A DNA stretch of 64,000 bases from Tissierella sp. MB52-C2 (GTDB taxonomy: Bacteria > Bacillota > Clostridia > Tissierellales > Tissierellaceae), in the NCBI RefSeq assembly GCF_030931715.1, contig NZ_CP133261.1, forward strand, positions 3,450,643-3,514,642. Direction: 5' to 3'. The translations under genes were made by a program, and so were the position numbers. The first letter of the stretch is position 1; every line of letters begins with the position of its first letter. Below are positions 20,584 through 28,987 of this stretch, in pieces. The notes below the pieces were generated by a model that saw nothing but the letters and a program-made list of their open reading frames with translations, did no database searches and had not been told where the DNA came from.

Positions 20584-21237
20584 ATGAGAAGTAAATTTGA
20601 TAAAGAATTACAGTTATTAAATGAAGAGCTTATCGATATGGGAAATATTGTTGAAAGCTCCATAGAAACTGCTGTCACTGCTCTCATAGAGCAAGATGCA
20701 GATTTGGCAAGAAGAATTGTAGAAAATGATAGGGAAGTAGATGAAATAGAAAAAAGCATAGAAAGCAGATGCTTAAAACTCTTATTACAACAACAACCTG
20801 TAGCTAGTGATCTAAGAATGATCTCTTCAGCACTAAAGATAATTACAGATATGGAAAGAATAGGGGATCAGGCTGCTGATATTTCTGAAATAACCATTAG
20901 ACTTGTGGGACAAAAATATATAAAGAAAATCACCCATATTCCACAAATGGCAGCAGCTACAATTAAAATGGTACGTGATAGTATAAATGCCTTTGTAAAG
21001 AAAGATTTAGAGCTTGTAAAGACTGTTATAGACTATGACGATGAAGTAGATGCACTATTTCATGTAGTAAAAAACGAATTAATTGAACTTATTAGAGAAA
21101 GTGTGGAAAATGGAGAACAGGCCGTAGACCTACTTATGATAGCTAAATATCTGGAGAGAATTGGTGACCATGCAGAAAATATTTCTGAATGGGTTTATTA
21201 TTCTATTACGGGAGAGCATTATGTAAGGAATTATTGA
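20584..21237 (+). CDS. phoU: Phosphate-uptake regulator PhoU
   Basis: 217 residues with two PhoU three-helix repeats. Each ends in the metal-binding E/DxxxD-type pattern: DMERIGDQAADISE and LERIGDHAENISE. It links Pst activity to PhoR signalling. Last gene of the pst operon, 15 bp after pstB. Confidence 0.96.
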   Translation: MRSKFDKELQLLNEELIDMGNIVESSIETAVTALIEQDADLARRIVENDREVDEIEKSIESRCLKLLLQQQPVASDLRMISSALKIITDMERIGDQAADISEITIRLVGQKYIKKITHIPQMAAATIKMVRDSINAFVKKDLELVKTVIDYDDEVDALFHVVKNELIELIRESVENGEQAVDLLMIAKYLERIGDHAENISEWVYYSITGEHYVRNY

Positions 21238-21616
21238 TTGAAATATGAGAGTCTTTTTCAAGATGATTTTAAATAACAATTAAAAAGGCAACTACTTTTC
21301 TTTTTGTCAAGAGAACCTAATCAAGTAATGGATTAACCCCTTAATACTAAATAGAGCCTCAAGAATACTATTAATATTTTAATCTCTATGATATGATTAA
21401 AATATGTTATTGAGAATAATCCAAATTTAAAAATAGATATATTAGGGGGTTATTACTTATTAAAAAAAGCTAGTATGGGGATTGGATTATGTGTCATAGG
21501 ATAAAAATTCAATATGTATATTTTATGGCGATAAAAAATACTCTATATAATATAGTGAATTTAAATATTATAAATCATAATTAACACTATACTACAATTA
21601 ATATTGGGGTGGTTTT
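21238..21616. other. Gene-free stretch between phoU and the regulator gene
   Basis: About 380 bp. A short plus-strand frame near 21410-21504 (about 35 codons, ending LLKKASMGIGLCVIG) has no proper start and may be a decayed remnant. No terminator hairpin with T-run or RNA element was recognised. Confidence 0.4.
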
Positions 21617-22294
21617 ATGAAGATGGTTTACTGTGTTGAAGACGATGAAAGCATCAGACAATTAGTCTTATATGCGTTAAAAAACAATGGCTTTGAAACT
21701 AAAGGTTTCGAAAATGGTGATGATCTATATACTGAACTCCAACATACAATACCTGATTTAATTTTATTAGATATAATGTTACCTGGAGATGATGGATATA
21801 AGATATTAGATAATATAAGGAAAAATCATAATACTAAAGATATACCAGTAATAATTCTTACTGCAAAAACTAATGAATATGATAAGGTAAAGGGACTTGA
21901 TATGGGAGCAGATGATTATATTTCAAAACCCTTTGGTGTAATGGAACTAATATCTAGAGTCAATGCTGTTCTTCGTAGAAGCCTTAAAACAGATAATAAA
22001 GATAGTATTTTATCTATAGGTAATCTTACTATAGATGAAAGCAAACGTACTGTAACTGTAGACAATAAAGAGATCAATTTAACCTTTAAGGAATTTGAAC
22101 TTCTTCTATATCTTCTTAGAAATAAAAATATGGTTTTATCCCGTGATAAGATAATGAATGAAGTATGGGAAACTGATTTTGAAGGAGAAAGTAGAACTGT
22201 AGATGTTCATGTAAGAACCCTAAGATTAAAACTAGGCGATGCTGGTAAAATTATTCAAACCATAAGAAATGTTGGATATAAGATAGGAGGATAA
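21617..22294 (+). CDS. phoP: Response regulator PhoP/PhoB-like
   Basis: 225-residue OmpR-family regulator. Receiver domain: EDDE near residue 8, phospho-acceptor Asp in LILLDIMLPGDDGY, Lys in DDYISKPFG. Winged helix: KEFELLLYLLRNKNMVLSRDKIMNEVW, VDVHVRTLRLKL, IQTIRNVGYKI. Position after pstSCAB-phoU and before a PhoR-like kinase (2-bp gap) supports a phosphate-starvation role. Candidate target: the Pho box at 17132-17153. Confidence 0.88.
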   Translation: MKMVYCVEDDESIRQLVLYALKNNGFETKGFENGDDLYTELQHTIPDLILLDIMLPGDDGYKILDNIRKNHNTKDIPVIILTAKTNEYDKVKGLDMGADDYISKPFGVMELISRVNAVLRRSLKTDNKDSILSIGNLTIDESKRTVTVDNKEINLTFKEFELLLYLLRNKNMVLSRDKIMNEVWETDFEGESRTVDVHVRTLRLKLGDAGKIIQTIRNVGYKIGG

Positions 22295-22296
22295 TC

Positions 22297-23475
22297 TTGG
22301 AAAGAAAAATCTATTATAATCTTGCGGCCATAGCAACTATAACAGCAATTATAACCTCCATAGTACTAGTATTTTTGTTCTATGACTTCTATAATCCAGA
22401 GGATATTACCGATATAGTTAAAATAGATACTTATGATTATGATTCTGTACCTGAGGCGAAGGATTCAAACTCCTACTATGATTTAAACATAGATAATAAG
22501 GTAGTCAGAATATCTAAACCTGTTCAAAATATTAAACACGCCTTTATAGGAATATTGCCTGCCATGGCAGGAGTATTGGTCTTAATCCTAATTTCCCTAT
22601 ATATAGTTGCTTCCCTCTTAACATCTAAATTAATAGAACCCATGAAAATAGCATCTAGAAGCATTGAAAGCATATTATCAGGAGAAGAAATAATAGATAC
22701 TAAAACCTATGAGGAACTTCAACCTTTTATTAGAACCATAGACATACAGAAAAAGGAAATTGAATACTCTATCGACCAACTAAAGAAATCGGAAAAATTT
22801 AGACGAGAATTTACTGCAAATGTATCCCATGAACTCAAGACTCCACTAACGTCTATTATTGGATTTGCTGAAATGATAGAAACTGGAATGGCTAAAGATG
22901 ATGACATTAAAAGATCTGCCTCTATTATTTATAAGGAAGGAAATAGACTTTTAGGTTTAATAGATTCTATAATCAAATTATCCCAACTAGATGATTTATC
23001 TATTAAAAGAGATTTAACTGAAATAGACTTATTCTCAATTGGAGAATTTGTATATTCAAACCTATTAAATAGTGCAAAAGAAAAAAATATATATTTAAAT
23101 CTAGAAGGGCAACATACTAAAATCAAGGGAAATCAAAGGATGATTGAAGATCTCATATTTAATTTAGTAGATAATGCTATTAAATATAATAAAATAAACG
23201 GTAAGGTAGATATTGAGATTTATTCTGATAGTAAATGGGGCATAGTTAAAGTAAGTGATACAGGTATTGGAATACCATTAAAATATCAGGATAGAATATT
23301 TGAAAGATTTTACAGAGTAGATAAATCCCGCTCTAAAAAGATTAATGGTACTGGTCTAGGTCTATCTATAGTTAAACATACTGTTGAATACCATGGTGGA
23401 CAATTATCTATTTCCAGTGTAGAAGATGAAGGAACCATCATAGTAGTTAGATTACCTAATATTGATAATAAATAA
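22297..23475 (+). CDS. phoR: Sensor histidine kinase PhoR-like
   Basis: 392 residues, TTG start. Two membrane helices (about 8-30 and 83-108) enclose a short extracytoplasmic loop rich in acidic and Tyr residues. HisKA follows with FTANVSHELKTPLTSIIGFAEMI, then HATPase with NLVDNAIKYNK, VSDTGIGIP and GTGLGLSIVKH. There is no PAS domain, unlike Bacillus PhoR. Partner of the preceding regulator; likely controlled by PhoU and Pst. Confidence 0.87.
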   Translation: MERKIYYNLAAIATITAIITSIVLVFLFYDFYNPEDITDIVKIDTYDYDSVPEAKDSNSYYDLNIDNKVVRISKPVQNIKHAFIGILPAMAGVLVLILISLYIVASLLTSKLIEPMKIASRSIESILSGEEIIDTKTYEELQPFIRTIDIQKKEIEYSIDQLKKSEKFRREFTANVSHELKTPLTSIIGFAEMIETGMAKDDDIKRSASIIYKEGNRLLGLIDSIIKLSQLDDLSIKRDLTEIDLFSIGEFVYSNLLNSAKEKNIYLNLEGQHTKIKGNQRMIEDLIFNLVDNAIKYNKINGKVDIEIYSDSKWGIVKVSDTGIGIPLKYQDRIFERFYRVDKSRSKKINGTGLGLSIVKHTVEYHGGQLSISSVEDEGTIIVVRLPNIDNK

Positions 23476-23518
23476 AACCCTTAAATTATCTAGATAATTT
23501 AAGGGTTTTATTTATTAT
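23465..23518. terminator. Bidirectional terminator between phoR and the aminotransferase
   Basis: Perfect palindrome centred at 23491/23492 (arms of 27 bp, core AAACCCTTAAATTATCT) with A/T runs on both sides, overlapping both convergent stop codons. Confidence 0.85.
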
Positions 23519-24699
23519 TTAACTGCTTCTCTTATTACTTTTCCAAGTCTTTTTATACCTTCTACTATTTTTTCTTCATCCATATTAGAATAATTTAATC
23601 TAAAAGTATTTTCATTTCCACCATTAGGGAAGAAAGAACCACCTGGTACATAAGCAACGTTTTCTTCCAATGCTTTCAATGCTAATTCTCTAGCATTCAT
23701 ATATTCAGGTAATACTACCCAAGTAAATAGTCCTCCCTCTGGATACGTATAAGTAACTCCTTGTGGGAATTCTTCTTCTATGGTTTTCATCATTAAGTCT
23801 CTTCTAACTCTATATAAATCAATTATTTTCTTAATATGCTCATCTATATTATAATCCTCTAGGAACTTTGCTGTCTCCATCTGTGATACAGTACTTGATT
23901 GAAGGTCTGCTCCCTGTTTTACAAGTATAAACTTATTTAAGAATTCAGTATCAGCTGCTACCCAACCAAGTCTTAATCCAGGGCAAAGTATTTTAGAAAA
24001 TGTACCTAAGAAAGCTACTCTTCCTTCTGTATCAAAATGTTTTACAGCTGGTAGTATTTCTCCTTCAAATCTTAATTCTCCATAAGGATTATCTTCTATT
24101 ATGGCTACATTATATTCATTAGCTAGGTCTATTAACTTCATTCTTCTCTCTACTGACCAAGTCTTGCCTGATGGATTTTGGAAATCTGGAATAACATAGA
24201 TAAATTTAACTTTATCATTGTTTTTTAATACTTCTTCTAATTCTTCCATATTCATACCATCTTTATCAGTAGATACTTCTATGAATTCTGGTTCATAAGC
24301 CTTAAATGCATTGATAGCTCCTAAATAAGTAGGGCTTTCACATACTATAATATCTCCAGGATTTATAAATACTTTAGCAGCAAAATCTAATCCCTGTTGT
24401 GAACCGCTGGTTATTAATATGTTTTCAGCTTTTACATCTACTTTCACTTTTTCCATTCTCTTAGCTATGGCTTCCCTAAGTGGCCCATAACCCTCAGTTG
24501 GACCATATTGTAGTGCTTGAGTTCCTGTTTTTTCTAGAACTTCTCTTCCAATTTTAATAAATTCTTCTATTGGAAATGATTCTGGAGCTGGTAATCCACC
24601 AGCAAATGAGATTATACCTGGTTGCTGAGTTAATTTTAACAACTCTCTAATTTCTGAAGCTCTAATATTGTCCATACGCTTTGCATAGTTTAATGACAT
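23515..24699 (-). CDS. PLP-dependent aminotransferase (class I/II, LysN/AraT-like)
   Basis: 394 residues, fold-type I. GGLPAPESFP, SGSQQGLDFAAKVFINPGD, YVIPDFQNPSG and the PLP-lysine motif GTFSKILCPGLRLGW match the 2-aminoadipate/aromatic aminotransferase group (MocR-like lineage without the HTH). Substrate is not decidable from sequence. The frame starts at a GTG three codons earlier; the ATG at 24699 is spaced 10 bases from GGAGG and is chosen. It has a relative with an N-terminal GntR domain at 30680. Confidence 0.9.
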   Translation of the reverse strand: MSLNYAKRMDNIRASEIRELLKLTQQPGIISFAGGLPAPESFPIEEFIKIGREVLEKTGTQALQYGPTEGYGPLREAIAKRMEKVKVDVKAENILITSGSQQGLDFAAKVFINPGDIIVCESPTYLGAINAFKAYEPEFIEVSTDKDGMNMEELEEVLKNNDKVKFIYVIPDFQNPSGKTWSVERRMKLIDLANEYNVAIIEDNPYGELRFEGEILPAVKHFDTEGRVAFLGTFSKILCPGLRLGWVAADTEFLNKFILVKQGADLQSSTVSQMETAKFLEDYNIDEHIKKIIDLYRVRRDLMMKTIEEEFPQGVTYTYPEGGLFTWVVLPEYMNARELALKALEENVAYVPGGSFFPNGGNENTFRLNYSNMDEEKIVEGIKRLGKVIREAVK

Positions 24700-24809
24700 T
24701 AGACGCACACCTCCACTGAATTTGGATTCTGTTTGTTATATCCTTGTCTATAGTTTACTATTAAATTATGCAATTGTCTAATATTATAATACAATTTAGC
24801 ATCTAAAAA

Positions 24810-25079
24810 TTAAAGTTCATCTATTGGGAATTTTCCATCAATTCCCTCTTCATTATTTTCTTTACCTTTATAATGAATTATACTAATCCACTTATCTTCC
24901 ACTAAAATCTTTCTAATTCTTTTATTAAAGTCTATCCTTGGTATCCAAATCTGTCTATCACAACCTAAACATCTAAGTTTTATATCTGCACCAGTACGCA
25001 TGATTTCCCACTTATTTTCTCCACAAGGATGACCCTTTTTTAAAGTTATAATATCTCCAGTATCATATTTCAATATCAT
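24810..25079 (-). CDS. DUF951 family protein
   Basis: 89 residues, containing YDTGDIITLKKGHPCGENKWEIMRTGADIKLRCLGC: a small beta-barrel-like domain with a conserved HPCG and CxGC pair that may bind zinc. Function unknown. The frame opens five codons earlier, but the ATG at 25079 is eight bases after GGAGG. Its start lies inside the mscS gene (17-bp overlap), a conserved mscS-DUF951 arrangement. A C-terminal extension of about 20 acidic residues is longer than usual. Confidence 0.88.
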   Translation of the reverse strand: MILKYDTGDIITLKKGHPCGENKWEIMRTGADIKLRCLGCDRQIWIPRIDFNKRIRKILVEDKWISIIHYKGKENNEEGIDGKFPIDEL

Positions 25080-25950
25080 TTTCTTTTCCTCCAAATATTA
25101 CTGTTTTGGGATAAGGTCTCTTTATATTCTCTTTAGCAAAAGCTTCCTTAACCTTTTTTCTTATTTGTCTTTCAACTGCCCATTGTTCCATAGGCTTAGT
25201 TTTAGCTATTATGGTAAGCGATATATTTGATTCTCCTAAGTCTGTAATTCCTAGTATAGTAGGTCCATCTAATACAGAATCATTATTCTTTTTAATATCT
25301 AGACAAATACCTTCTAATATTTTAGTAATCTTATCTATGTCTTCTTCATAGGATACAAATACCTCTACTAATGCTCTCATGGCACCTCTAGTTTTATTAG
25401 TTACAATTTGAATCATACCATTGGGAATTATATATAAGTCACCCGAAAAATCTCTAATCTTTGTAACTCTAAACCCCAGCTCTTCAACAGTACCTTCCAT
25501 GGATTCCACACTTATATAATCTCCAACTGCATACTGGTCTTCGAATAATATGAAAAATCCAGTAATAACATCCTTAACTAAAGATTGAGCACCAAAACCT
25601 ATGGCCAATCCACCAATTCCCGCAGTAGCAAGTATAGAGGTAGTATTGATATTGAACATATCTAGAACTATTACCGCGCCTATAAAAAATAAAATATATT
25701 TAAATAGTTTTTTCAAGACCTCAGCAATGGTATTAGCTCTTTTACTGTCAACAAAAAAGTTTGTACCTCTTTTATTCTTTAGAGTCTTGTCTATAAGTTT
25801 ATTTATTAAAGAAACTATTGATCTTATTACTAAGATTATAATAAATATCTTTATGAGTTTTCCTAGAATATTAAAATCTCCAGTATCTTTCTTTATATAT
25901 CTTTCTATATTATTTCTTAGATAATCAAATTTTTCTATAATATCTTTCAT
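25063..25950 (-). CDS. Small-conductance mechanosensitive channel (MscS family)
   Basis: 295 residues releasing solutes on osmotic downshock. Three membrane helices; the pore helix contains AGIGGLAIGFGAQSLVKDVITGFFIL, with the Gly/Ala packing pattern of MscS TM3. Next comes the beta domain (YAVGDYISVESMEGTVEELGFRVTKIRDFSGDLYIIPNG) and the C-terminal alpha/beta cage. Size corresponds to YkuT-like proteins. Confidence 0.94.
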   Translation of the reverse strand: MKDIIEKFDYLRNNIERYIKKDTGDFNILGKLIKIFIIILVIRSIVSLINKLIDKTLKNKRGTNFFVDSKRANTIAEVLKKLFKYILFFIGAVIVLDMFNINTTSILATAGIGGLAIGFGAQSLVKDVITGFFILFEDQYAVGDYISVESMEGTVEELGFRVTKIRDFSGDLYIIPNGMIQIVTNKTRGAMRALVEVFVSYEEDIDKITKILEGICLDIKKNNDSVLDGPTILGITDLGESNISLTIIAKTKPMEQWAVERQIRKKVKEAFAKENIKRPYPKTVIFGGKENDIEI

Positions 25951-25966
25951 AGAATCAACTCCAGAA

Positions 25967-26233
25967 TTAATCTATCTTCTCAGCTTTATTACCTGATCCA
26001 CTTTTTGTATATTTATATATACTATCTACATTTATTTCCTCATTATTTACCATATCCTTTACCTTTGGCAAATCGTCCAATGCAAAAATAATGGCTAATC
26101 CACAGCTAACAGTAATTTCTCTTGGAGTAGGTATAGTTCTAAAGCTTATTTCTTTCTCTTTAAATACTCCTTCCGCCTGAATAGTATGATGTGTAGATTT
26201 ATAAGTAGTTACTCCATAAGTTTCTTTTATCAT
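25967..26233 (-). CDS. DUF3343 protein (selenium-metabolism neighbour)
   Basis: 88 residues. The pattern HHTIQAEGVFKEKEISFRTIPTPREITVSCGLAIIF is the 'putative Se/S carrier-like' domain DUF3343, with one conserved Cys in SCGLA. It is placed between yedF and mscS (9 and 16 bp gaps), typical of selenium-utilising clostridia. A role in selenium or sulfur transfer is inferred from context. Confidence 0.88.
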   Translation of the reverse strand: MIKETYGVTTYKSTHHTIQAEGVFKEKEISFRTIPTPREITVSCGLAIIFALDDLPKVKDMVNNEEINVDSIYKYTKSGSGNKAEKID

Positions 26234-26242
26234 ATTTATCTC

Positions 26243-26854
26243 CTACCCGATATTTAAAGTATTGTTTGCGTTTCTCATTTTCTCATATATAGCATACATA
26301 TTTCCTATTTCTCCAACTTGAATTTTATCCTTTAGATTATAATAATCTAAACAAGTTCCACAGGAAATAATTTCAACACCTGATTTTGCTAACTCCTTTA
26401 GGTCTTCCAGCACAGGTGAATCTTCACAGGTTAAATTGACACCGGAATTTAAAAACACCATTGTAGTTGGAAATGGAGTAGTTTCTCTTATGGTATATAT
26501 AAAGCTTTTCATTAAAATCTTACCTAATTCTTCTCCACCAACACCCATTTTATCTGAAGCTATGGATATGGTTAAATCCTTAGTCTTACTTGGAATAGAA
26601 ACATTAATAGTATCTTTTACTATAGTATCTTCTACTGCCCCATCCTTAGTAATATGAATATAATAATCATTGTCCTTACTATCTATTATAAAGCTACACC
26701 CACAGGATTGAGCTAATTTTGATACATTATCTCTAGCTACTTCATTATCTACTATTGTAGTAATTACTCCCTTTTTTAAATTATCTAATTCTTTTTTAGT
26801 CATTATAACTGGTCTAGGGCAAAGTTCGCCTCTTGCATCTACTTCTATTCTCAT
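26243..26854 (-). CDS. yedF: Selenium-metabolism protein YedF
   Basis: 203 residues in two parts. An N-terminal TusA/SirA domain (VDARGELCPRPVIMTKKELD, with active Cys in the CPxP motif) is followed by a DsrE-like domain carrying FLNSGVNLTCEDS and EIISCGTCLDYY. Such fusions are annotated as sulfurtransferase-like selenium metabolism protein YedF and track with selenoprotein users. This fits the UGA-containing reductase gene about 7 kb away. Confidence 0.93.
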   Translation of the reverse strand: MRIEVDARGELCPRPVIMTKKELDNLKKGVITTIVDNEVARDNVSKLAQSCGCSFIIDSKDNDYYIHITKDGAVEDTIVKDTINVSIPSKTKDLTISIASDKMGVGGEELGKILMKSFIYTIRETTPFPTTMVFLNSGVNLTCEDSPVLEDLKELAKSGVEIISCGTCLDYYNLKDKIQVGEIGNMYAIYEKMRNANNTLNIG

Positions 26855-26974
26855 TTATTTACGCCTCCTGTATATTCAATAATTATATTATACTAATTTT
26901 AAGGGATGTCAATAAAGTTATTTATAAATATTATACTTTTTTATTTTCTATAGATTAGTTTAATAAAATAAATT

Positions 26975-28057
26975 CTATTTATTAGAAAATCTATAGATTT
27001 TAATCTCATCATTATTCCAAATCAGTATATTATTTTTACTAATCTCCACTTCTTTTATTTCATCAGTGTATTTTAATATTTCCTTATTTCCTTCTATTAT
27101 GGACATACCTTTTTCCCCATAAACTAATATCTTTCCATTAAAATCCATTATTTTTCCGTAATCCTCAGTAAACCCTATTTTATTTTTAGTATTCCCATCA
27201 AAATCTATAACTTCTAAATAGTTACTATATAATATATATATATCTTCTCCTATATAAATATCTTTTATTAAATCAAATTGTTTTTTCCATAATACTTCAT
27301 CTTCTTTAATACAATAAATATTATAATCAGTTAAGACAATTATTTTATCTTTTGATATAAACTGGAGGTATACTGCTATTTCTCCTTCTATATCTAAAGA
27401 ACTTAACTTCTCGTTATTTTCTCCATATACTTCTATTTGAGACTTCAAAACATTTCCTTTAAAGTCTAAGGATGACAATACTCTTTTTTTGCCATTTTTA
27501 TTTACCTCATATGTAAGTATATTCTTATCTTCATATGAAGTACTACCAATTATGGCATTATCTTTATCTAATATTGTTATGCTTTCCTCCCCAGCCTCTT
27601 TTATATGATATATAATATATCCATTGCTTTCCTTTAAATTAAATATTTCTTTATTTATTTGATTCCTATATATGGTTTGTCCATTTTTATCTAAATAATA
27701 AATATCTCCCGTTGACCTATCTGTCACATAAATATTCTTTTGTCCATAATATATAAAAGGATCTGTAAAATTAAATTCTTTTTCTAAAATAATACTTCCA
27801 TCACTTTTTAGAAAACTTAGTTTATTCCCATTCCATCTAATTATATTATTATCATATAGATTTACACTAACTAAAGACTCCTTATCTTTAAAGGAATCTA
27901 CTAATTCTAAAGTCTTCTCCTTCACTCCTATGGAATTGAAAAATGTAATTAATCTTTCTTGATTTTTCTCATTTAATAAAAATATACTTAAACCAAGAAA
28001 TATAATAATAAATATTTTAAGTCCTTTAGGACTACTATCCCTTTTATCGCTCTCCAT
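26975..28057 (-). CDS. Membrane-anchored beta-propeller-like protein (DUF5711 type)
   Basis: 360 residues: one N-terminal membrane anchor (about 11-26), then repeated four-stranded units with motifs such as VNLYDNNIIRWNG, IYVTDRSTGDIYYLDKNG and DYNIYCIKEDEVLWKKQF. These are characteristic of WD40/PQQ-like propeller blades facing outside. Matches the DUF5711 group in general shape. No catalytic residues recognised. Stands alone in an AT-rich region. Confidence 0.65.
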   Translation of the reverse strand: MESDKRDSSPKGLKIFIIIFLGLSIFLLNEKNQERLITFFNSIGVKEKTLELVDSFKDKESLVSVNLYDNNIIRWNGNKLSFLKSDGSIILEKEFNFTDPFIYYGQKNIYVTDRSTGDIYYLDKNGQTIYRNQINKEIFNLKESNGYIIYHIKEAGEESITILDKDNAIIGSTSYEDKNILTYEVNKNGKKRVLSSLDFKGNVLKSQIEVYGENNEKLSSLDIEGEIAVYLQFISKDKIIVLTDYNIYCIKEDEVLWKKQFDLIKDIYIGEDIYILYSNYLEVIDFDGNTKNKIGFTEDYGKIMDFNGKILVYGEKGMSIIEGNKEILKYTDEIKEVEISKNNILIWNNDEIKIYRFSNK

Positions 28058-28165
28058 ATTACTCCTCCCAAAGCCATATTATAAACTTATTATATCATAC
28101 CTAAATTATATAACAATTTAAGAATTTACATATTATTACTATAATAATATTAATATTTAAGCATT

Positions 28166-28207
28166 AACATTAATAATATTAATTTATAAATTAATATTAT
28201 TAATGTT
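28166..28207. repeat. Perfect 42-bp AT palindrome upstream of the DUF2089/DUF4097 operon
   Basis: Arms 28166-28186 and 28187-28207 are exact reverse complements (core cattaataatattaattta). It ends five bases before a consensus -35 and could be an operator. Confidence 0.75.
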
Positions 28208-28211
28208 TTTA

Positions 28212-28240
28212 TTGACATTTTTTATTTTTAATATTATTAT
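28212..28240 (+). promoter_or_regulatory. Promoter of the 28.3-30.6 kb operon
   Basis: TTGACA (28212-28217), 17-bp spacer, TATTAT (28235-28240). Lies directly downstream of the 42-bp palindrome. Confidence 0.7.
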
Positions 28241-28298
28241 AGTATTAACAAATAAAATATAATATTTCAAATATAATATTAATTATGGAGGTGAATAA

Positions 28299-28589
28299 AT
28301 GGCACCAAAAATAAAAATTAGAGTTGTTGATAAAAAGAGTAACTTTAAATTATGGCTGCCTGCCATACCTTTTTGGTTGATCGTTTCTTTATCCTCCTTA
28401 GCCTTAAAATTTAAAGATGTAATCGTAAAAAATATAGATGGTTCAGATGAAGGTATAAAACTTGTTTTAGAATTATTAGATAGTGAAATTATAAAAGATT
28501 TAATCAACGAACTTAAGGGAAATGGTAAATTTGATTTAATTGATTTATTCACTGGTGATGGAACAATGGTTAAAATTTCTGTAATTTAA
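28299..28589 (+). CDS. Small protein homologous to the C-terminal module of the operon's fourth gene
   Basis: 96 residues. KIKIRVVDKKSNFKLWLPAIPFWLIVS and its C-terminal GDGTMVKISVI line up by eye with KVRVFDPNDATKVNVTLPVSLINIG and EDGTRVEVVIE of the 125-residue protein encoded at 30210. It therefore looks like the same domain without the helical N-terminal motif. One hydrophobic stretch (about 19-36) could be a membrane segment. Function unknown. First gene of a four-gene operon behind a good promoter; GGAGGTGAA ribosome site. Confidence 0.75.
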   Translation: MAPKIKIRVVDKKSNFKLWLPAIPFWLIVSLSSLALKFKDVIVKNIDGSDEGIKLVLELLDSEIIKDLINELKGNGKFDLIDLFTGDGTMVKISVI

Positions 28590-28604
28590 AGAAAGGATGA
28601 AAAC

Positions 28605-28973
28605 ATGAAAAGAGAAGTAATAGGCAAATGTCCAGTTTGTGGAGAAGAACTTTTTGTAACAAAACTTAGTTGTCACAAATGTCATACTCATATAGAAGGT
28701 AATTTTTCACTTTGTAAGTTTTGTAAACTTACAGATGATCAAAAACACTTTGTAGAAATATTTATGAAAAGCAGAGGTAATATAAAGGAAATAGAAAAAG
28801 AATTAGGTATATCATATCCAACTGTAAGGGGAAGGCTTGAAAATGTAATTGAGGCCTTAGGTTATAGTCCAAAGTACAATGAACCTACAGTTAATAAGAA
28901 AGAAGTTCTTGAGAAATTAAATAGTGGTGAAATAACATCTGAAGAAGCCCTTAAACTTCTTCAAGGTGAATAA
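28605..28973 (+). CDS. DUF2089 protein: zinc ribbon + HTH + SHOCT-like tail
   Basis: 122 residues in three parts. A zinc ribbon has four Cys pairs (CPVC ... CHKC ... CKFC). A helix-turn-helix region (GNIKEIEKELGISYPTVRGRLENVIEALGY) reads like a DNA-binding domain. The C-terminal tail VLEKLNSGEITSEEALKLLQGE has the same pattern as the N-termini of the next two proteins. DUF2089 proteins are considered transcription regulators; here it may control its own operon through the upstream palindrome (inference). Confidence 0.88.
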   Translation: MKREVIGKCPVCGEELFVTKLSCHKCHTHIEGNFSLCKFCKLTDDQKHFVEIFMKSRGNIKEIEKELGISYPTVRGRLENVIEALGYSPKYNEPTVNKKEVLEKLNSGEITSEEALKLLQGE

Positions 28974-28987
28974 TAGGAGGGAGAAAA

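Noticed and set aside
21410-21504. Small membrane-protein gene or remnant between phoU and the PhoP-like regulator
   Set aside because: About 35 codons without a start codon or ribosome site and without family resemblance.
28120-28290. CRISPR-like or origin-like AT repeat array
   Set aside because: The repeats are AT-only palindromes without spacers of constant length. The region is better read as promoter plus operator.
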